Positions 1 to 9,147 of a DNA stretch of 64,000 nucleotides are shown piece by piece. Positions within the stretch are counted from its first letter, which is position 1. Each line of letters begins with the position of its first letter. The notes below the pieces were generated by a model. That model searched no databases. It was not told where the DNA came from and saw nothing but the letters and a program-made list of their open reading frames with translations. A program made the translations under genes and the position numbers. Source of the stretch: Pelomonas sp. CA6 (GTDB lineage Bacteria > Pseudomonadota > Gammaproteobacteria > Burkholderiales > Burkholderiaceae_C); contig NZ_JAKZFD010000001.1 in NCBI RefSeq assembly GCF_022549225.1, positions 744,001-808,000 of the forward strand, given 5' to 3'.

Positions 1-1
1 C

Positions 2-2878
2 GACAAGGCCAAGAACGTCACCAGCGAAATCATCCACATCGAGGGCGACCCCGATCATCCGGTGAACCGCGGCACGCTGTGCCCCAAGGGCGCCGGCCTG
101 CTGGACTTCATCCACAGCGAGAGCCGCCTGAAGTTCCCCGAGATCCGCGAGCCGGGCTCCAAGGAATGGAAGCGGGTGAGCTGGGACGAGGCGATGGACC
201 GTCTGGCCAAGATGATGAAGGCCGACCGCGACGCCAACTTCCAGGCCCAGACCGCCGACGGCAAGACCGTCAACCGCTGGCTTTCCACCGGCATGCTGTG
301 TGCTTCGGCATCCTCCAACGAGTCGGGCTACATCACCCACAAGGCGATGCGCTCACTGGGGATGCTGGTCTTCGACAACCAGGCGCGCGTTTGACACGCC
401 CCGACGGTGGCCAGTCTGGCCCCGACGTTTGGGCGCGGTGCGATGACCAACCATTGGGTGGACATCAAGAACGCGGATCTGGTGCTGATCATGGGCGGCA
501 ATGCCGCCGAGGCCCACCCCTGCGGTTTCAAGTGGGTGATCGAGGCCAAGCATCACAACAAGGCCAAGCTGCTGGTCGTGGACCCGCGCTTCACGCGCTC
601 GGCCGCGATGAGCGACTACTACGCGCCGATCCGGGCGGGGTCCGACATTGCCTTCCTGGGCGGCGTCATCAACTACCTGCTCAGCAACAACAAGATCCAG
701 CACGAGTACGTCAAGAACTACACCAACGCGTCCTTCATCGTCAACGAGGGCTACGCCTTCAATGACGGCCTGTTCTCGGGCTATGACGAGGCCAAGCGCA
801 AGTACGACCCGGCAAGCTGGGGCTACGAGCTGGACGACAAGGGCTTCGCCAAGGTCGACCCGACGCTGGAGCATCCGCGCTGCGTGCTCAATGTGCTGAA
901 GAAGCACTATGCGCGCTACACGCCGGAGATGGTCAGCAAGGTGTCGGGCACGCCCAAGGACAAGTTCCTGAAGTGCTGCGAGATGATTGCCGAGACGGCC
1001 AGGCCGGACAAGGTGATGACCATCATGTACGCCCTGGGCTGGACTCAGCACAGCCAGGGCTCGCAGATGATCCGCACCGGCGCGATCATGCAGCTGCTGC
1101 TGGGCAACATCGGCCTGCCGGGTGGCGGCATGAACGCGCTGCGCGGCCACAGCAACATCCAGGGCCTGACCGACCTGGGTCTGCTGTCGACCTCGCTGAC
1201 CGGCTATATGACGCTGCCGCGTGAGTCCGAGCAGGACCTGGACAGCTACCTGAAGCCGCGCACGACCAAGGCGCTGCGGCCGGGGCAGATGAGCTTCTGG
1301 CAGAACTACCCCAAGTTCTTCGTCAGCTTCCAGAAGGCCTGGTGGGGCAAGTCCGCCACCAAGGAGAACGACTGGGCCTACCACTATCTGCCGAAGTGGG
1401 ACAAGGCCTATGACGTGCTGCAGGCCTTCGAGCTGATGAACCAGGGCAAGCTCAACGGCTACATCTGCCAGGGCTTCAACCCGGTGGGCTCCTTCCCGAA
1501 CAAGAAGAAGATCGTCTCCGGCCTGTCCAAGCTCAAGTACCTGGTCATCATCGACCCGCTGAACACCGAGACCGCCGAGTTCTGGAAGAACTTCGGCGAG
1601 TCCAACGATGTGAAGTCGGAAGAGATCCAGACCACGGTGTTCCGGCTGCCCAGCACCTGCTTCGCCGAGGAGGACGGTTCGCTGACCAACTCCGGCCGCT
1701 GGCTGCAATGGCACTGGAAGGGCGCCGAGCCTCCGGGCGAGGCCAAGGGCGACCCGGAGATCATTGCCGACCTCTTCCACCGCCTGAAGACCCTCTACCA
1801 GAAGGAAGGCGGCGCCTATGCCGACCCCATCCTGAACCTGACCTGGCCGTACAAGCAGCCGCACAACCCCTCGGCCGAGGAGTTGGCGATGGAGTACAAC
1901 GGCAAGGCCCTGGCCGACGTGACCGATCCCAAGGATCCGACCAAGGTGCTGGCCAAGGCGGGCGAGCAGCTGTCCGGCTTCGGGCTGCTGCGCGACGACG
2001 GTTCGACCTCGTCGGGCTGCTGGATCTATGCCGGCGCCTGGACGCAGGCGGGCAACCAGATGGCGCGCCGCGACAACAGCGATCCGTGGGGCATCGGGCA
2101 GACGCTGAACTGGGCCTGGGCCTGGCCGGCCAACCGCCGCGTGCTCTACAACGCCGCGTCCTGCGACACCAAGGGCAAGCCCTGGAACGCCAAGCGCAAG
2201 CTGGTGTTCTGGAACGGCGAGAAGTGGGTGGGTTCGGACGTGCCGGACATCCGCCCCGACGCCGATCCGACGGCCGACGACGCGGTGCGCCCCTTCATCA
2301 TGACCGCCGAGGGCGTGGCGCGCCTGTTCGCGCCCACCGGCATGGCCGAAGGTCCGCTGCCGGAGCACTACGAGCCCTTCGAGACGCCGCTGAACGCCAA
2401 CCCCTTCCACCCGAACAACCCCAAGGCCAAGTCCAACCCGGCGGCCCGCGTGTTCAAGGGTGACATGGAGGCCTTCGGTCAGCCCAAGGACTTCCCGTAC
2501 GTGGCGACCAGCTACCGGTTGACGGAGCACTTCCACTACTGGACCAAGAACGTGCGCAGCAACGCCGTGATCCAGCCCCAGCAGTTCGTCGAGATCGGCG
2601 AGGAGCTGGCCAAGGAGAAGGGCATCGCCAACGGCGACACCGTCAAGGTCAGCTCCAACCGCGGCTTCATCAAGGCCAAGGCGGTGGTGACCAAGCGGGT
2701 GGCGTCGCTGGACGTGGACGGCAAGCGCGTGCACACGGTGGGCCTGCCCAACCACTGGGGCTTTGTCGGCGTGGCCAAGCCCGGCTATCTGGTCAACACG
2801 CTGACCCCCTTCGTGGGCGATGCGAACACCCAGACGCCGGAGTTCAAGAGCTTCACCGTCAACATCGAAAAGGCTTGA
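2..2878 (+). CDS. fdnG: Formate dehydrogenase-N alpha subunit, selenocysteine-containing (5' partial)
   Basis: Catalytic molybdopterin subunit of the periplasm-facing respiratory formate dehydrogenase, which oxidises formate to CO2 and passes electrons to the Fe-S subunit. The reading frame is open from the left edge and contains one in-frame TGA at 392-394, after which homology continues without a shift. The flanking residues NQARV-(Sec)[17 protein letters not shown] match the selenocysteine site of E. coli FdnG/FdoG, so the TGA is read as Sec (residue 131 of the fragment). Roughly the first 80 residues are outside the window: the Tat signal and all but the last Cys (LCPKGAG) of the N-terminal 4Fe-4S site. 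The C-terminal dinucleotide-binding domain ([16 protein letters not shown]) is complete. fdnH follows after 10 bp. Family identity is very secure; fdnG versus fdoG naming is arbitrary here. Confidence 0.96.
392..433 (+). promoter_or_regulatory. Selenocysteine UGA codon with bacterial SECIS hairpin
   Basis: The TGA at 392-394 is followed by a stem-loop whose upper stem is GGCC (409-412) pairing with GGCC (418-421) around the loop AGTCT (413-417), 15 nt after the UGA. The E. coli fdnG SECIS carries the same AGUCU-type apical loop at the same distance; SelB is known to bind this loop. The presence of selA, selB and selC downstream supports decoding as Sec. The lower stem was judged by eye, not folded. 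Confidence 0.9.
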
Positions 2879-2888
2879 GGGGCGCGCC

Positions 2889-3800
2889 ATGTCATCTTTG
2901 CAATCCCTGGATATCGCGAAGCGCTCCGCCACGACGACGCCCTCGACGCAGGCGCGGACCCACGTGACCGAAGTCGCCAAGCTGATCGACGTCTCGTCCT
3001 GCATCGGCTGCAAGGCCTGCCAGGTCGCCTGCATGCAGTGGAACGACCTGCGCGACGATGTGGGCGAGAACGTCGGCACCTACGACAACCCGCGCGACCT
3101 GAGTCCGCAGTCCTGGACCGTGATGCGCTATGCCGAGGTGGAGACCGAGGCCAACCGGCTGGAGTGGCTGATCCGCAAGGACGGCTGCATGCACTGCGAG
3201 GACCCGGGCTGCCTGAAGAGCTGCCCGGCGCCCGGCGCGATCGTGAAGTACTCGAACGGCATCGTGGACTTCATCTCGGAGCACTGCATCGGTTGCGGCA
3301 ACTGCGTCACCGGCTGCCCCTTCGACGTGCCGCGCATCTCCAAGACCGACTCCAAGGCCTACAAGTGCAGCCTGTGCTCCGACCGCGTCGGCGTGGGTCT
3401 GGAGCCGGCCTGCGTGAAGGTCTGCCCGACCGGCGCGATCCGCTTCGGTTCAAAGGAGGACATGCTGGACTACGGCGCCGAGCGGGTCACCGACCTGAAG
3501 GAGCGTGGCTACCAGAACGCCGGGGTCTATGACCCGCAGGGCGTGGGTGGCACGCACGTGGTCTATGTGCTGCAGCATGCCGACAAGCCCGAGCTCTACC
3601 ACGGCCTGCCGGCCGAGCCCAAGATCAGCCCGCTGGTCTCGCTGTGGAAGGGCGCGGCCAAGCCGCTGGCCCTGGCGGCGATGATGGGCGCGGTGGTGGC
3701 GGGCTTCTTCCACTACATGAAGGTGGGGCCGGTGGAGTCCAAGGAGGACGAGGCTGGCGCCGATGGCGACCGCAAGGTCGGCATGGACGAGAAGGCGTAA
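2889..3800 (+). CDS. fdnH: Formate dehydrogenase-N iron-sulfur (beta) subunit
   Basis: Electron-transfer subunit carrying four 4Fe-4S clusters between the Mo-bis-MGD site of FdnG and the haem b subunit. The 303-residue product has four ferredoxin-type Cys clusters: [35 protein letters not shown] and [20 protein letters not shown]. One hydrophobic segment near the C terminus ([19 protein letters not shown]) anchors it in the membrane, as in E. coli FdnH (294 aa). The ATG at 2889 was chosen because it gives the family-like N terminus; a longer open frame upstream overlaps fdnG. It lies 10 bp after fdnG and 10 bp before fdnI, so the three are one operon. Confidence 0.95.
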   Translation: MSSLQSLDIAKRSATTTPSTQARTHVTEVAKLIDVSSCIGCKACQVACMQWNDLRDDVGENVGTYDNPRDLSPQSWTVMRYAEVETEANRLEWLIRKDGCMHCEDPGCLKSCPAPGAIVKYSNGIVDFISEHCIGCGNCVTGCPFDVPRISKTDSKAYKCSLCSDRVGVGLEPACVKVCPTGAIRFGSKEDMLDYGAERVTDLKERGYQNAGVYDPQGVGGTHVVYVLQHADKPELYHGLPAEPKISPLVSLWKGAAKPLALAAMMGAVVAGFFHYMKVGPVESKEDEAGADGDRKVGMDEKA

Positions 3801-3810
3801 GGAGACCCCC

Positions 3811-4431
3811 ATGGCGATCAAACTTCTCCAGCGCTACAACGACGGCGAGCGCATGAACCACTGGGCCATCGCCCTGTTGTTCTTCGCCGCGGGCCTGTCC
3901 GGCCTGGCCTTCTTCCACCCCAGCCTGTTCTTCCTGAGCACGCTGTTCGGTGGCGGGGTCTGGGCGCGCATCCTGCATCCCTTCCTGGGTCTGGCCATGG
4001 TGCTGATGTTCACGCTGCTGGCGCTGCGCCTGTGGCGCGAGAACGTGCTGACCGCGGCCGACGCCGAGTGGGTGCGCCACAGCCGAGACATGCTCAACGG
4101 CGACAAGTCCAAGATGCCCCCGGTCGGCAAGTACAACGCCGGCCAGAAGGTGGTGTTCTGGGTCATGTGCCTGAGCCTGCTGGTGCTGCTGCTGACCGGC
4201 TTCGCGTTCTGGCAGCCGTGGTTCGCGAACAGCTTTCCCATCCTGGTCCGCCGCATCGCCGTCGTGCTGCATGCCGCCGCCGCGGTGGCGCTGGTGCTGA
4301 CCACCATCATCCACGTCTATGCGGCGATCTGGGTGAAGGGCACGGTGCGCGCGATGACGCGCGGCACCGTGACCGAGGGCTGGGCCAAGACCAACCACCC
4401 GCTGTGGCACAAGGAGGTCAGCGGCCGCTGA
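3811..4431 (+). CDS. fdnI: Formate dehydrogenase-N cytochrome b556 (gamma) subunit
   Basis: Membrane subunit that takes electrons from FdnH and reduces quinone. The 206-residue protein has four hydrophobic helices (about residues 20-38, 55-73, 115-134 and 150-172), as expected for the FdnI family. Histidines in MNHWAI, ILHPFLG, VLHAAAA and IIHVYAA sit where the two haem b groups are liganded in E. coli FdnI. The start ATG at 3811 follows the GGAG at 3801-3804, just after the fdnH stop. A strong hairpin follows directly, separating the structural genes from fdhE and selA. Confidence 0.95.
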   Translation: MAIKLLQRYNDGERMNHWAIALLFFAAGLSGLAFFHPSLFFLSTLFGGGVWARILHPFLGLAMVLMFTLLALRLWRENVLTAADAEWVRHSRDMLNGDKSKMPPVGKYNAGQKVVFWVMCLSLLVLLLTGFAFWQPWFANSFPILVRRIAVVLHAAAAVALVLTTIIHVYAAIWVKGTVRAMTRGTVTEGWAKTNHPLWHKEVSGR

Positions 4432-4437
4432 TCCCCG

Positions 4438-4470
4438 CGCCCGTGCCCCGCGTCGCGCGGGGCACGGGCG
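4438..4470 (+). terminator. Perfect 15-bp hairpin after fdnI
   Basis: The arms at 4438-4452 and 4456-4470 are exact reverse complements (CGCCCGTGCCCCGCG) around a 3-nt loop, starting 7 nt after the fdnI stop. It is followed by TTAACATACG, not a clear T-run. It could be a partial terminator or an mRNA-stabilising hairpin that sets the fdnGHI to fdhE-selA expression ratio. The structure is certain; the role is inferred. Confidence 0.6.
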
Positions 4471-4621
4471 TTAACATACGCGGCGCTGCCGCCCCCCGGA
4501 GCACCCTGAGCCTGCCGCGTGGCGCCTGGCTCCACAACAGGGCCAGAGACCCGGGGCGGCCCTTTGTTTTCTTGTGAGGGCCGGGTCCATCCCGGCCCTG
4601 GGTATTGAAAGCCTCTCCCGC

Positions 4622-5656
4622 ATGAGCTCCTCCGCCAACCCCCGCCTGATGTCGCCCGAAGAGATCGCGATGCGGGCCGGGGAGACCCCGCAGACCCTGC
4701 GCCTGCCCGAGGCCGGTCTGTTCGCCGAGCGCGAGCTGCGCCTGCGCCAGCTGGCGTCGGACCATGCGATGCGCGACTTCCTGCTGTTCTGCGCCGAACT
4801 GGCGCACCAGCAGCACGAGCTGCTCAAGACGCTGCCCGCGCTGGCCTTGCCCGGCGCGGATGCGATCGAGCAGGCTGCGCTGCATGGCCGCGCGCCGCTG
4901 CCTGCGGCGCTGCTGCCGCGCAATGCCGTCTGGCGCGAGCTGCTGGGCCGGCTGCTGCAGGGCTTGGCGCACGCCGCCATCCCGGCACCGGCGCGCCAGC
5001 TGGTGCAGCAGCTGCAGTCGGCCGATGCCGACTATCTGGAACAGCAGGCCGACCGGCTGCTGTCCGAGCGCAGCGACGGGCTGGACCTGGCCGCGGCGCC
5101 GCTGATCGCGGCGGCGCTGCAGGTCTACTGGACTGGGCTTGTGATGCAGGTACAGGCCGGCCACGGTCAGGGCTCGGGCCGGGTGCTGACCCCCTTCGGC
5201 CTGGTCGACGACGCGACCCGCTGCCCCTGCTGCGCGTCGCGTCCGGTGGCCTCCATCTATCGCCTGTCGGCCGAAGGCGGCGGGCAGCGCTACCTGGCCT
5301 GCAGCCTGTGCGGCACGCAATGGCATTACGTGCGCATCAAGTGCGCGCGCTGCCAGGGCACCAAGGGCATCAGCTTCCAGTCCCTGCTGCGCGACGACGG
5401 CGAGCCGCTCAACACCGCGCAGAAGGCCGTGCAGGCCGAGTGCTGCGAAAGCTGTGGCCACTACCTGAAGGTGGTCGCGATGGACAAGGACCTGCAGGTC
5501 GAGCCGCTGGCCGACGATCTGGCCACGCTGACGCTGGACATGCTGGTCGCCGAGCTGGGCCTGGCCCGGCACGGCCTCAACCCGATGCTGATCTTCGGCG
5601 AAGCCGACGAGGCGGGCGCGCCGGACGGCGCGCCTCCCGATCCAGGAGGACACTGA
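4622..5656 (+). CDS. fdhE: Formate dehydrogenase accessory protein FdhE
   Basis: Cytoplasmic assembly factor needed for active formate dehydrogenase N/O; it interacts with the catalytic subunit. The 344-residue product has the family's paired Cys motifs in the second half: CPCC near residue 200, CSLCG near 228, CARC near 241 and CCESCG near 273, which form rubredoxin-like metal sites. It is a little longer than E. coli FdhE (309 aa). The ATG at 4622 is preferred; an in-frame GTG at 4574 would add 16 residues without homology. The stop is 1 bp before the selA start, so translation is probably coupled. A GGGCCGGG/CCCGGCCC hairpin (4577-4599) lies just upstream of the start. Confidence 0.92.
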   Translation: MSSSANPRLMSPEEIAMRAGETPQTLRLPEAGLFAERELRLRQLASDHAMRDFLLFCAELAHQQHELLKTLPALALPGADAIEQAALHGRAPLPAALLPRNAVWRELLGRLLQGLAHAAIPAPARQLVQQLQSADADYLEQQADRLLSERSDGLDLAAAPLIAAALQVYWTGLVMQVQAGHGQGSGRVLTPFGLVDDATRCPCCASRPVASIYRLSAEGGGQRYLACSLCGTQWHYVRIKCARCQGTKGISFQSLLRDDGEPLNTAQKAVQAECCESCGHYLKVVAMDKDLQVEPLADDLATLTLDMLVAELGLARHGLNPMLIFGEADEAGAPDGAPPDPGGH

Positions 5657-5657
5657 G

Positions 5658-7157
5658 ATGACGCCCAAGGCATCCATGGTTCATGGTCCGAAGGCGAATC
5701 CAGAAGCCTCCGCCACCGAGCCCGCGCCGGCCCAGGCCAAGGACCTGCCCTCGGTCGACCGCCTGCTGCGCGCGCCCGCGCTGTCCGCCTTGCTGGACGA
5801 GCTGGGCGCGCAGTTCGTGACCCGGCAGGCGCGCGCCCTGCTGGACGCGCTGCGCCGCCGCGCGCTGGCCGGCGAGCTGGCGCCGTCCGAGCTGGACGAA
5901 CTGCCCGAGCGGCTGGCGCGGCAGTGCCGCGAAGCCCTGGCGCCGCGCATGCGCCGCGTCGTCAACCTCACCGGCACGGTGATCCACACCAACCTGGGCC
6001 GCGCGCTGCTGGCCGACGCCGCGCTGCAGCAGCTGCTGCACTGCATGGCCTCGCCCAACAACCTGGAGTACGACCTGGACTCCGGCGGCCGCGGCGACCG
6101 CGACAGCCTGGTCGAGTCGCTGCTGTGCGAACTGACCGGCGCCGAGGCCGCGACGGTGGTGAACAACAACGCGGCGGCCGTGCTGCTGGTGATCGCGGCG
6201 CTGGGGCGCGGCCGCGAGGTGATCGTCTCGCGCGGCGAGCTGGTGGAGATCGGCGGCGCCTTCCGCATGCCCGACGTGATGGCCAGCGCGGGCGCCGAGC
6301 TGGTGGAGGTGGGCACGACCAACCGCACCCATGCGCGCGACTACGAAGGCGCCATCACCGAGCGCACCGCGATGCTGATGAAGGTGCACACCAGCAACTA
6401 TGCGGTGCAGGGTTTCACCGCCGCGGTGGACGAGGCCACGCTGGCTCCGATCGCGCATGCGCGCGGCCTGCCGCTGGTCAGCGACCTGGGCAGCGGCGCG
6501 CTGGTGGACCTGTCGCAATGGGGGCTGCCCAAGGAACCGCTGCCGCAGGAGATGCTGGCCGCCGGCTGCGATGTCGTGACCTTCAGCGGCGACAAGCTGC
6601 TGGGCGGGCCGCAGGCCGGGCTGATCGTTGGCAAGAAGGCCTTCATCGACCGCATCCGCAAGTTCCCGATGAAGCGCGCGCTGCGCATGTCCAAGCTGCC
6701 GCTGGCGGCGCTGGAGGCCACGCTGCGGCTGTACCTGCGTCCGGACCGCCTGACCCGCGAACTGCCCACACTGCGCCTGCTGACGCGGCCTGTGGACGAG
6801 ATCCGCGCCCAGGCGCAAGACCTGGCCCCGCGCCTGGCGCAGGCGCTGGCGCCGCGCTACCGCGTCGAGGTGGCGGACATGCTGGGCCAGATCGGCTCGG
6901 GTTCGCTGCCGGTGGAGCGCTTGCCCTCCGCCGGACTGGCGATCGCGCCGCTGACCGCCAAAGGGGTGGGGCGCGCGCTGGAATCGCTGTCCGACGCGCT
7001 GCGCGGCCTGCCGCTGCCGGTGATCGGCCGCGTGGCCGAGGACCGGCTGTGGCTGGACCTGCGCTGCCTGTCCGCGCAGGAACAGCAGGCGCTGCAGGAG
7101 CAGCTGCCGCGGCTGCGCGCGGCGCTGGGGCTGGCGGCGCCGGAAATCACCGAATGA
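5658..7157 (+). CDS. selA: L-seryl-tRNA(Sec) selenium transferase
   Basis: PLP enzyme that converts seryl-tRNA(Sec) to selenocysteinyl-tRNA(Sec) using selenophosphate. The 499-residue product is somewhat longer than E. coli SelA (463 aa) because of an Ala/Pro-rich N-terminal extension of about 30 residues. It shows [18 protein letters not shown] near residue 105, the NNNAAAVLL loop, and the PLP lysine in [13 protein letters not shown] (Lys 313, equivalent to Lys295 in E. coli). The start at 5658 follows AGGAGGA (5644-5650), which overlaps the end of fdhE. The next gene starts 16 bp after its stop. Confidence 0.97.
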   Translation: MTPKASMVHGPKANPEASATEPAPAQAKDLPSVDRLLRAPALSALLDELGAQFVTRQARALLDALRRRALAGELAPSELDELPERLARQCREALAPRMRRVVNLTGTVIHTNLGRALLADAALQQLLHCMASPNNLEYDLDSGGRGDRDSLVESLLCELTGAEAATVVNNNAAAVLLVIAALGRGREVIVSRGELVEIGGAFRMPDVMASAGAELVEVGTTNRTHARDYEGAITERTAMLMKVHTSNYAVQGFTAAVDEATLAPIAHARGLPLVSDLGSGALVDLSQWGLPKEPLPQEMLAAGCDVVTFSGDKLLGGPQAGLIVGKKAFIDRIRKFPMKRALRMSKLPLAALEATLRLYLRPDRLTRELPTLRLLTRPVDEIRAQAQDLAPRLAQALAPRYRVEVADMLGQIGSGSLPVERLPSAGLAIAPLTAKGVGRALESLSDALRGLPLPVIGRVAEDRLWLDLRCLSAQEQQALQEQLPRLRAALGLAAPEITE

Positions 7158-7173
7158 ACCCGGGAGAACAAGC

Positions 7174-8523
7174 ATGAAACGTCGTGAACTGCTGCTGGCC
7201 GCCGGTGCGGCCGCGGTCCCCGGCCTCGGCCAGGCCCAGGCGGCCGCGCCGGCTCCGGCCAGCGCGCCGCTGCCCTTCATGGTGGGGCGCCCGGAGCAGA
7301 CCCTGCTGCCCAAGGGCCGCGCGCGCCGCGTGGTCATCTGCGGCGGCGGCTGGGGCGGGCTGTCCGCGGCCAAAACCCTGCGCAAGCTGGCGCCGCAGCT
7401 GGAGGTGGTGCTGCTGGAGCGCAACCCGGTGTTCTTCTCCTGCCCCTTGAGCAACAAGTGGCTGATCGACGCGGTCGACACCAGCTTCCTGATGTACGAC
7501 TACCTGCGCGTCTCCGACCGCCATGGCTACCGCTATGTGCAGTGCGAGGTGCTGGGCGTGGACCGCGCGGCCAAGCGCGTCAGCACCACCCAGGGCAGCC
7601 TGGACTACGACTTCCTCATCCTCGCCCCGGGCATTCGCTACAACTACGAGGCCTGGTTCGGCGAAGACCGCGAGGCCGCGGACGCCACCCGCACGCGCTT
7701 CCCGGCGGCCTATGTGCCCAGCGCCGAGCACTTCACGCTCAAGCGCGCGCTGCACGGCTTCCAGGGCGGCGAATGGGTGATGACGCTGCCGCCGCCGCCG
7801 CAGCGCTGCCCGCCGTCGCCCTACGAGCGCGCCTGCATGGTGGCCTGGTGGTTCAAGAGCCGCGGCATCAAGGGCCATGTGACCATCCTGGACCACAAGG
7901 ACGGCGTGCGTCCGATCGGCCCGGGCTTCCGCGCCGCGTTCCAGGAGCTGTACAAGGACCAGATCACCTACGTGCCCAACGCGCAGGTGCAGTCCATCGA
8001 TCCCTTCAGCAAGCGCATCCGCACCAGCGCGGGCGACATGAAGTTCGACCACGCCGTGTTCATGGCCCCGCATCAGGCCGGCGATCTGGCCTGGAAGGCC
8101 GGCGCCGTGGGCCTGAACGCGCAGGGCAAGCCCAGCGGCTGGGCCGACGTGCATCCGCTGATGCTGCACCTGAAGTCCGATGCGGACGTCTACGTGATCG
8201 GCGATGCCGTGGGCTGGGTCTCGCCGGACTTCAACTTCTATCCCAAGTCCGGCCATGTGGCGAACCGCCATGGCCGCATCGTCGCGGCCTACATCGCCGA
8301 GCGCGCCGCCGGCCGCGACCCGCAGGTCAGCCTGCCCGACAATCTCTGCTACATGATGGTCAACGGCGCGCCGCGCGAGGCCATCAGCGTGCAGTTCGAC
8401 TACCTGTTGAACGCGCAGGGCATCATCGAGCAGGTGCAGATCGACGACAACGATCGCCGCGCCGAGCTGGTCGCCGAGAACCTGAAATGGGCGGGCACGA
8501 TGTTCGACGCGATGTTCGGCTGA
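7174..8523 (+). CDS. FccB/SoxF-like flavoprotein (flavocytochrome c sulfide dehydrogenase type)
   Basis: Predicted periplasmic FAD protein of the sulfide:quinone / flavocytochrome c sulfide dehydrogenase family, 449 aa. An RR-containing leader (MKRRELLLAAGAA) suggests Tat export of a folded flavoprotein. The dinucleotide fold VVICGGGWGGLSAAK is at 53-67 and the second FAD motif VYVIGDAVG at 339-347. By alignment from memory with Allochromatium FccB, all three key cysteines are kept: Cys90 (FFSCPLSN, covalent flavin site), Cys212 (RCPPSPYER) and Cys392 (NLCYMM), the redox disulfide pair. No cytochrome c (FccA) gene is adjacent. It lies 16 bp after selA and 41 bp before a TlpA-like gene. The substrate is unknown: sulfide, selenide or another thiol-like donor are all possible. 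Confidence 0.85.
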   Translation: MKRRELLLAAGAAAVPGLGQAQAAAPAPASAPLPFMVGRPEQTLLPKGRARRVVICGGGWGGLSAAKTLRKLAPQLEVVLLERNPVFFSCPLSNKWLIDAVDTSFLMYDYLRVSDRHGYRYVQCEVLGVDRAAKRVSTTQGSLDYDFLILAPGIRYNYEAWFGEDREAADATRTRFPAAYVPSAEHFTLKRALHGFQGGEWVMTLPPPPQRCPPSPYERACMVAWWFKSRGIKGHVTILDHKDGVRPIGPGFRAAFQELYKDQITYVPNAQVQSIDPFSKRIRTSAGDMKFDHAVFMAPHQAGDLAWKAGAVGLNAQGKPSGWADVHPLMLHLKSDADVYVIGDAVGWVSPDFNFYPKSGHVANRHGRIVAAYIAERAAGRDPQVSLPDNLCYMMVNGAPREAISVQFDYLLNAQGIIEQVQIDDNDRRAELVAENLKWAGTMFDAMFG

Positions 8524-8564
8524 TCGGCGCGCACGCCCACCGCCCCGACGAAGTCCCACCCGCG

Positions 8565-9101
8565 ATGAAGCTGCCATCCTCCTCCCTGTTGAACCGCCGC
8601 CGGCTGATGGCCGCCGCGCTGGCCAGCGCCTGCGCGCCGCTGCGGGCCCAGGAGGGCGGTCCGGTGCTGCGGCCCTGGCCCCGGGGCCAGGCCACGCCGG
8701 CGCTGGCGCTGCCGGGGGTGGAGGGGCCGGCCTGGAGCCTGGCCCAGGCGCGCGGCCGGCCGGTGCTGCTGAACTTCTGGGCCAGCTGGTGCGAGCCCTG
8801 CCGGACCGAGATGCCGTCGCTGGAGCTGCTGGCGCAGCGCCATGAGCCGCGCGGGCTGCAGGTGATCGCGGTGAACCACCGCGAGACGGACGCCGCCATC
8901 CGCCGCTTCCTGCAGCTGATGCCGATCAGCCTGCCCATCGTGCGCGATGTCGACGGCGCCACCACGCGCGCCTTCGGCGTGCGTGTCTTCCCCAGCACCG
9001 TGCTGATCGGCCGCGACGGCCAGGCGCGCATGACCGTGATCGGCGAATGCGACTGGATGGGCGAGGACGCGCGGCGCTGGGTGGAACCGCTGCTGGCCTG
9101 A
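8565..9101 (+). CDS. TlpA/ResA-like periplasmic thioredoxin
   Basis: Exported thiol-disulfide oxidoreductase of 178 aa. The N terminus [15 protein letters not shown] is a signal with a Tat-like RRR, cleaved near PLRAQ. The thioredoxin active site is [16 protein letters not shown] (WCxxC near residues 75-79) and the cis-Pro loop is FPSTVLIG, typical of the TlpA branch that reduces periplasmic disulfides. The start at 8565 was chosen because the longer open frame upstream is only antiphase sequence within the preceding flavoprotein gene. Its position between a redox-disulfide flavoprotein and a transglutaminase-like protein suggests a shared periplasmic task, but the partner is not known. Confidence 0.88.
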   Translation: MKLPSSSLLNRRRLMAAALASACAPLRAQEGGPVLRPWPRGQATPALALPGVEGPAWSLAQARGRPVLLNFWASWCEPCRTEMPSLELLAQRHEPRGLQVIAVNHRETDAAIRRFLQLMPISLPIVRDVDGATTRAFGVRVFPSTVLIGRDGQARMTVIGECDWMGEDARRWVEPLLA

Positions 9102-9120
9102 TTTCTTCCTGATCCCCCCT

Positions 9121-9134
9121 CAAGACCTGACCCC
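9121..9134 (+). repeat. 14-bp interspersed motif CAAGACCTGACCCC, copy 1
   Basis: The same 14 bases recur at 36107-36120 and 40359-40372. This copy lies in the 46-bp gap between the TlpA-like and transglutaminase-like genes, just upstream of the GGAG before the latter. Three exact copies in the same orientation in 64 kb are far more than chance would give. Confidence 0.7.
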
Positions 9135-9147
9135 GCTGGAGCCTTCG

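Noticed and set aside
62-394. Short ORF ending at the TGA at 392, suggesting a truncated or frameshifted formate dehydrogenase gene
   Set aside because: The frame continues unchanged after the TGA with full homology, and the TGA is the Sec position with a SECIS hairpin and selABC nearby.
353-3079. A 908-residue open frame antisense to fdnG and fdnH
   Set aside because: It is a shadow of GC-rich codon usage opposite secure genes. Its protein is low complexity (Arg, Gly, Leu, Val, His rich) with no domain.
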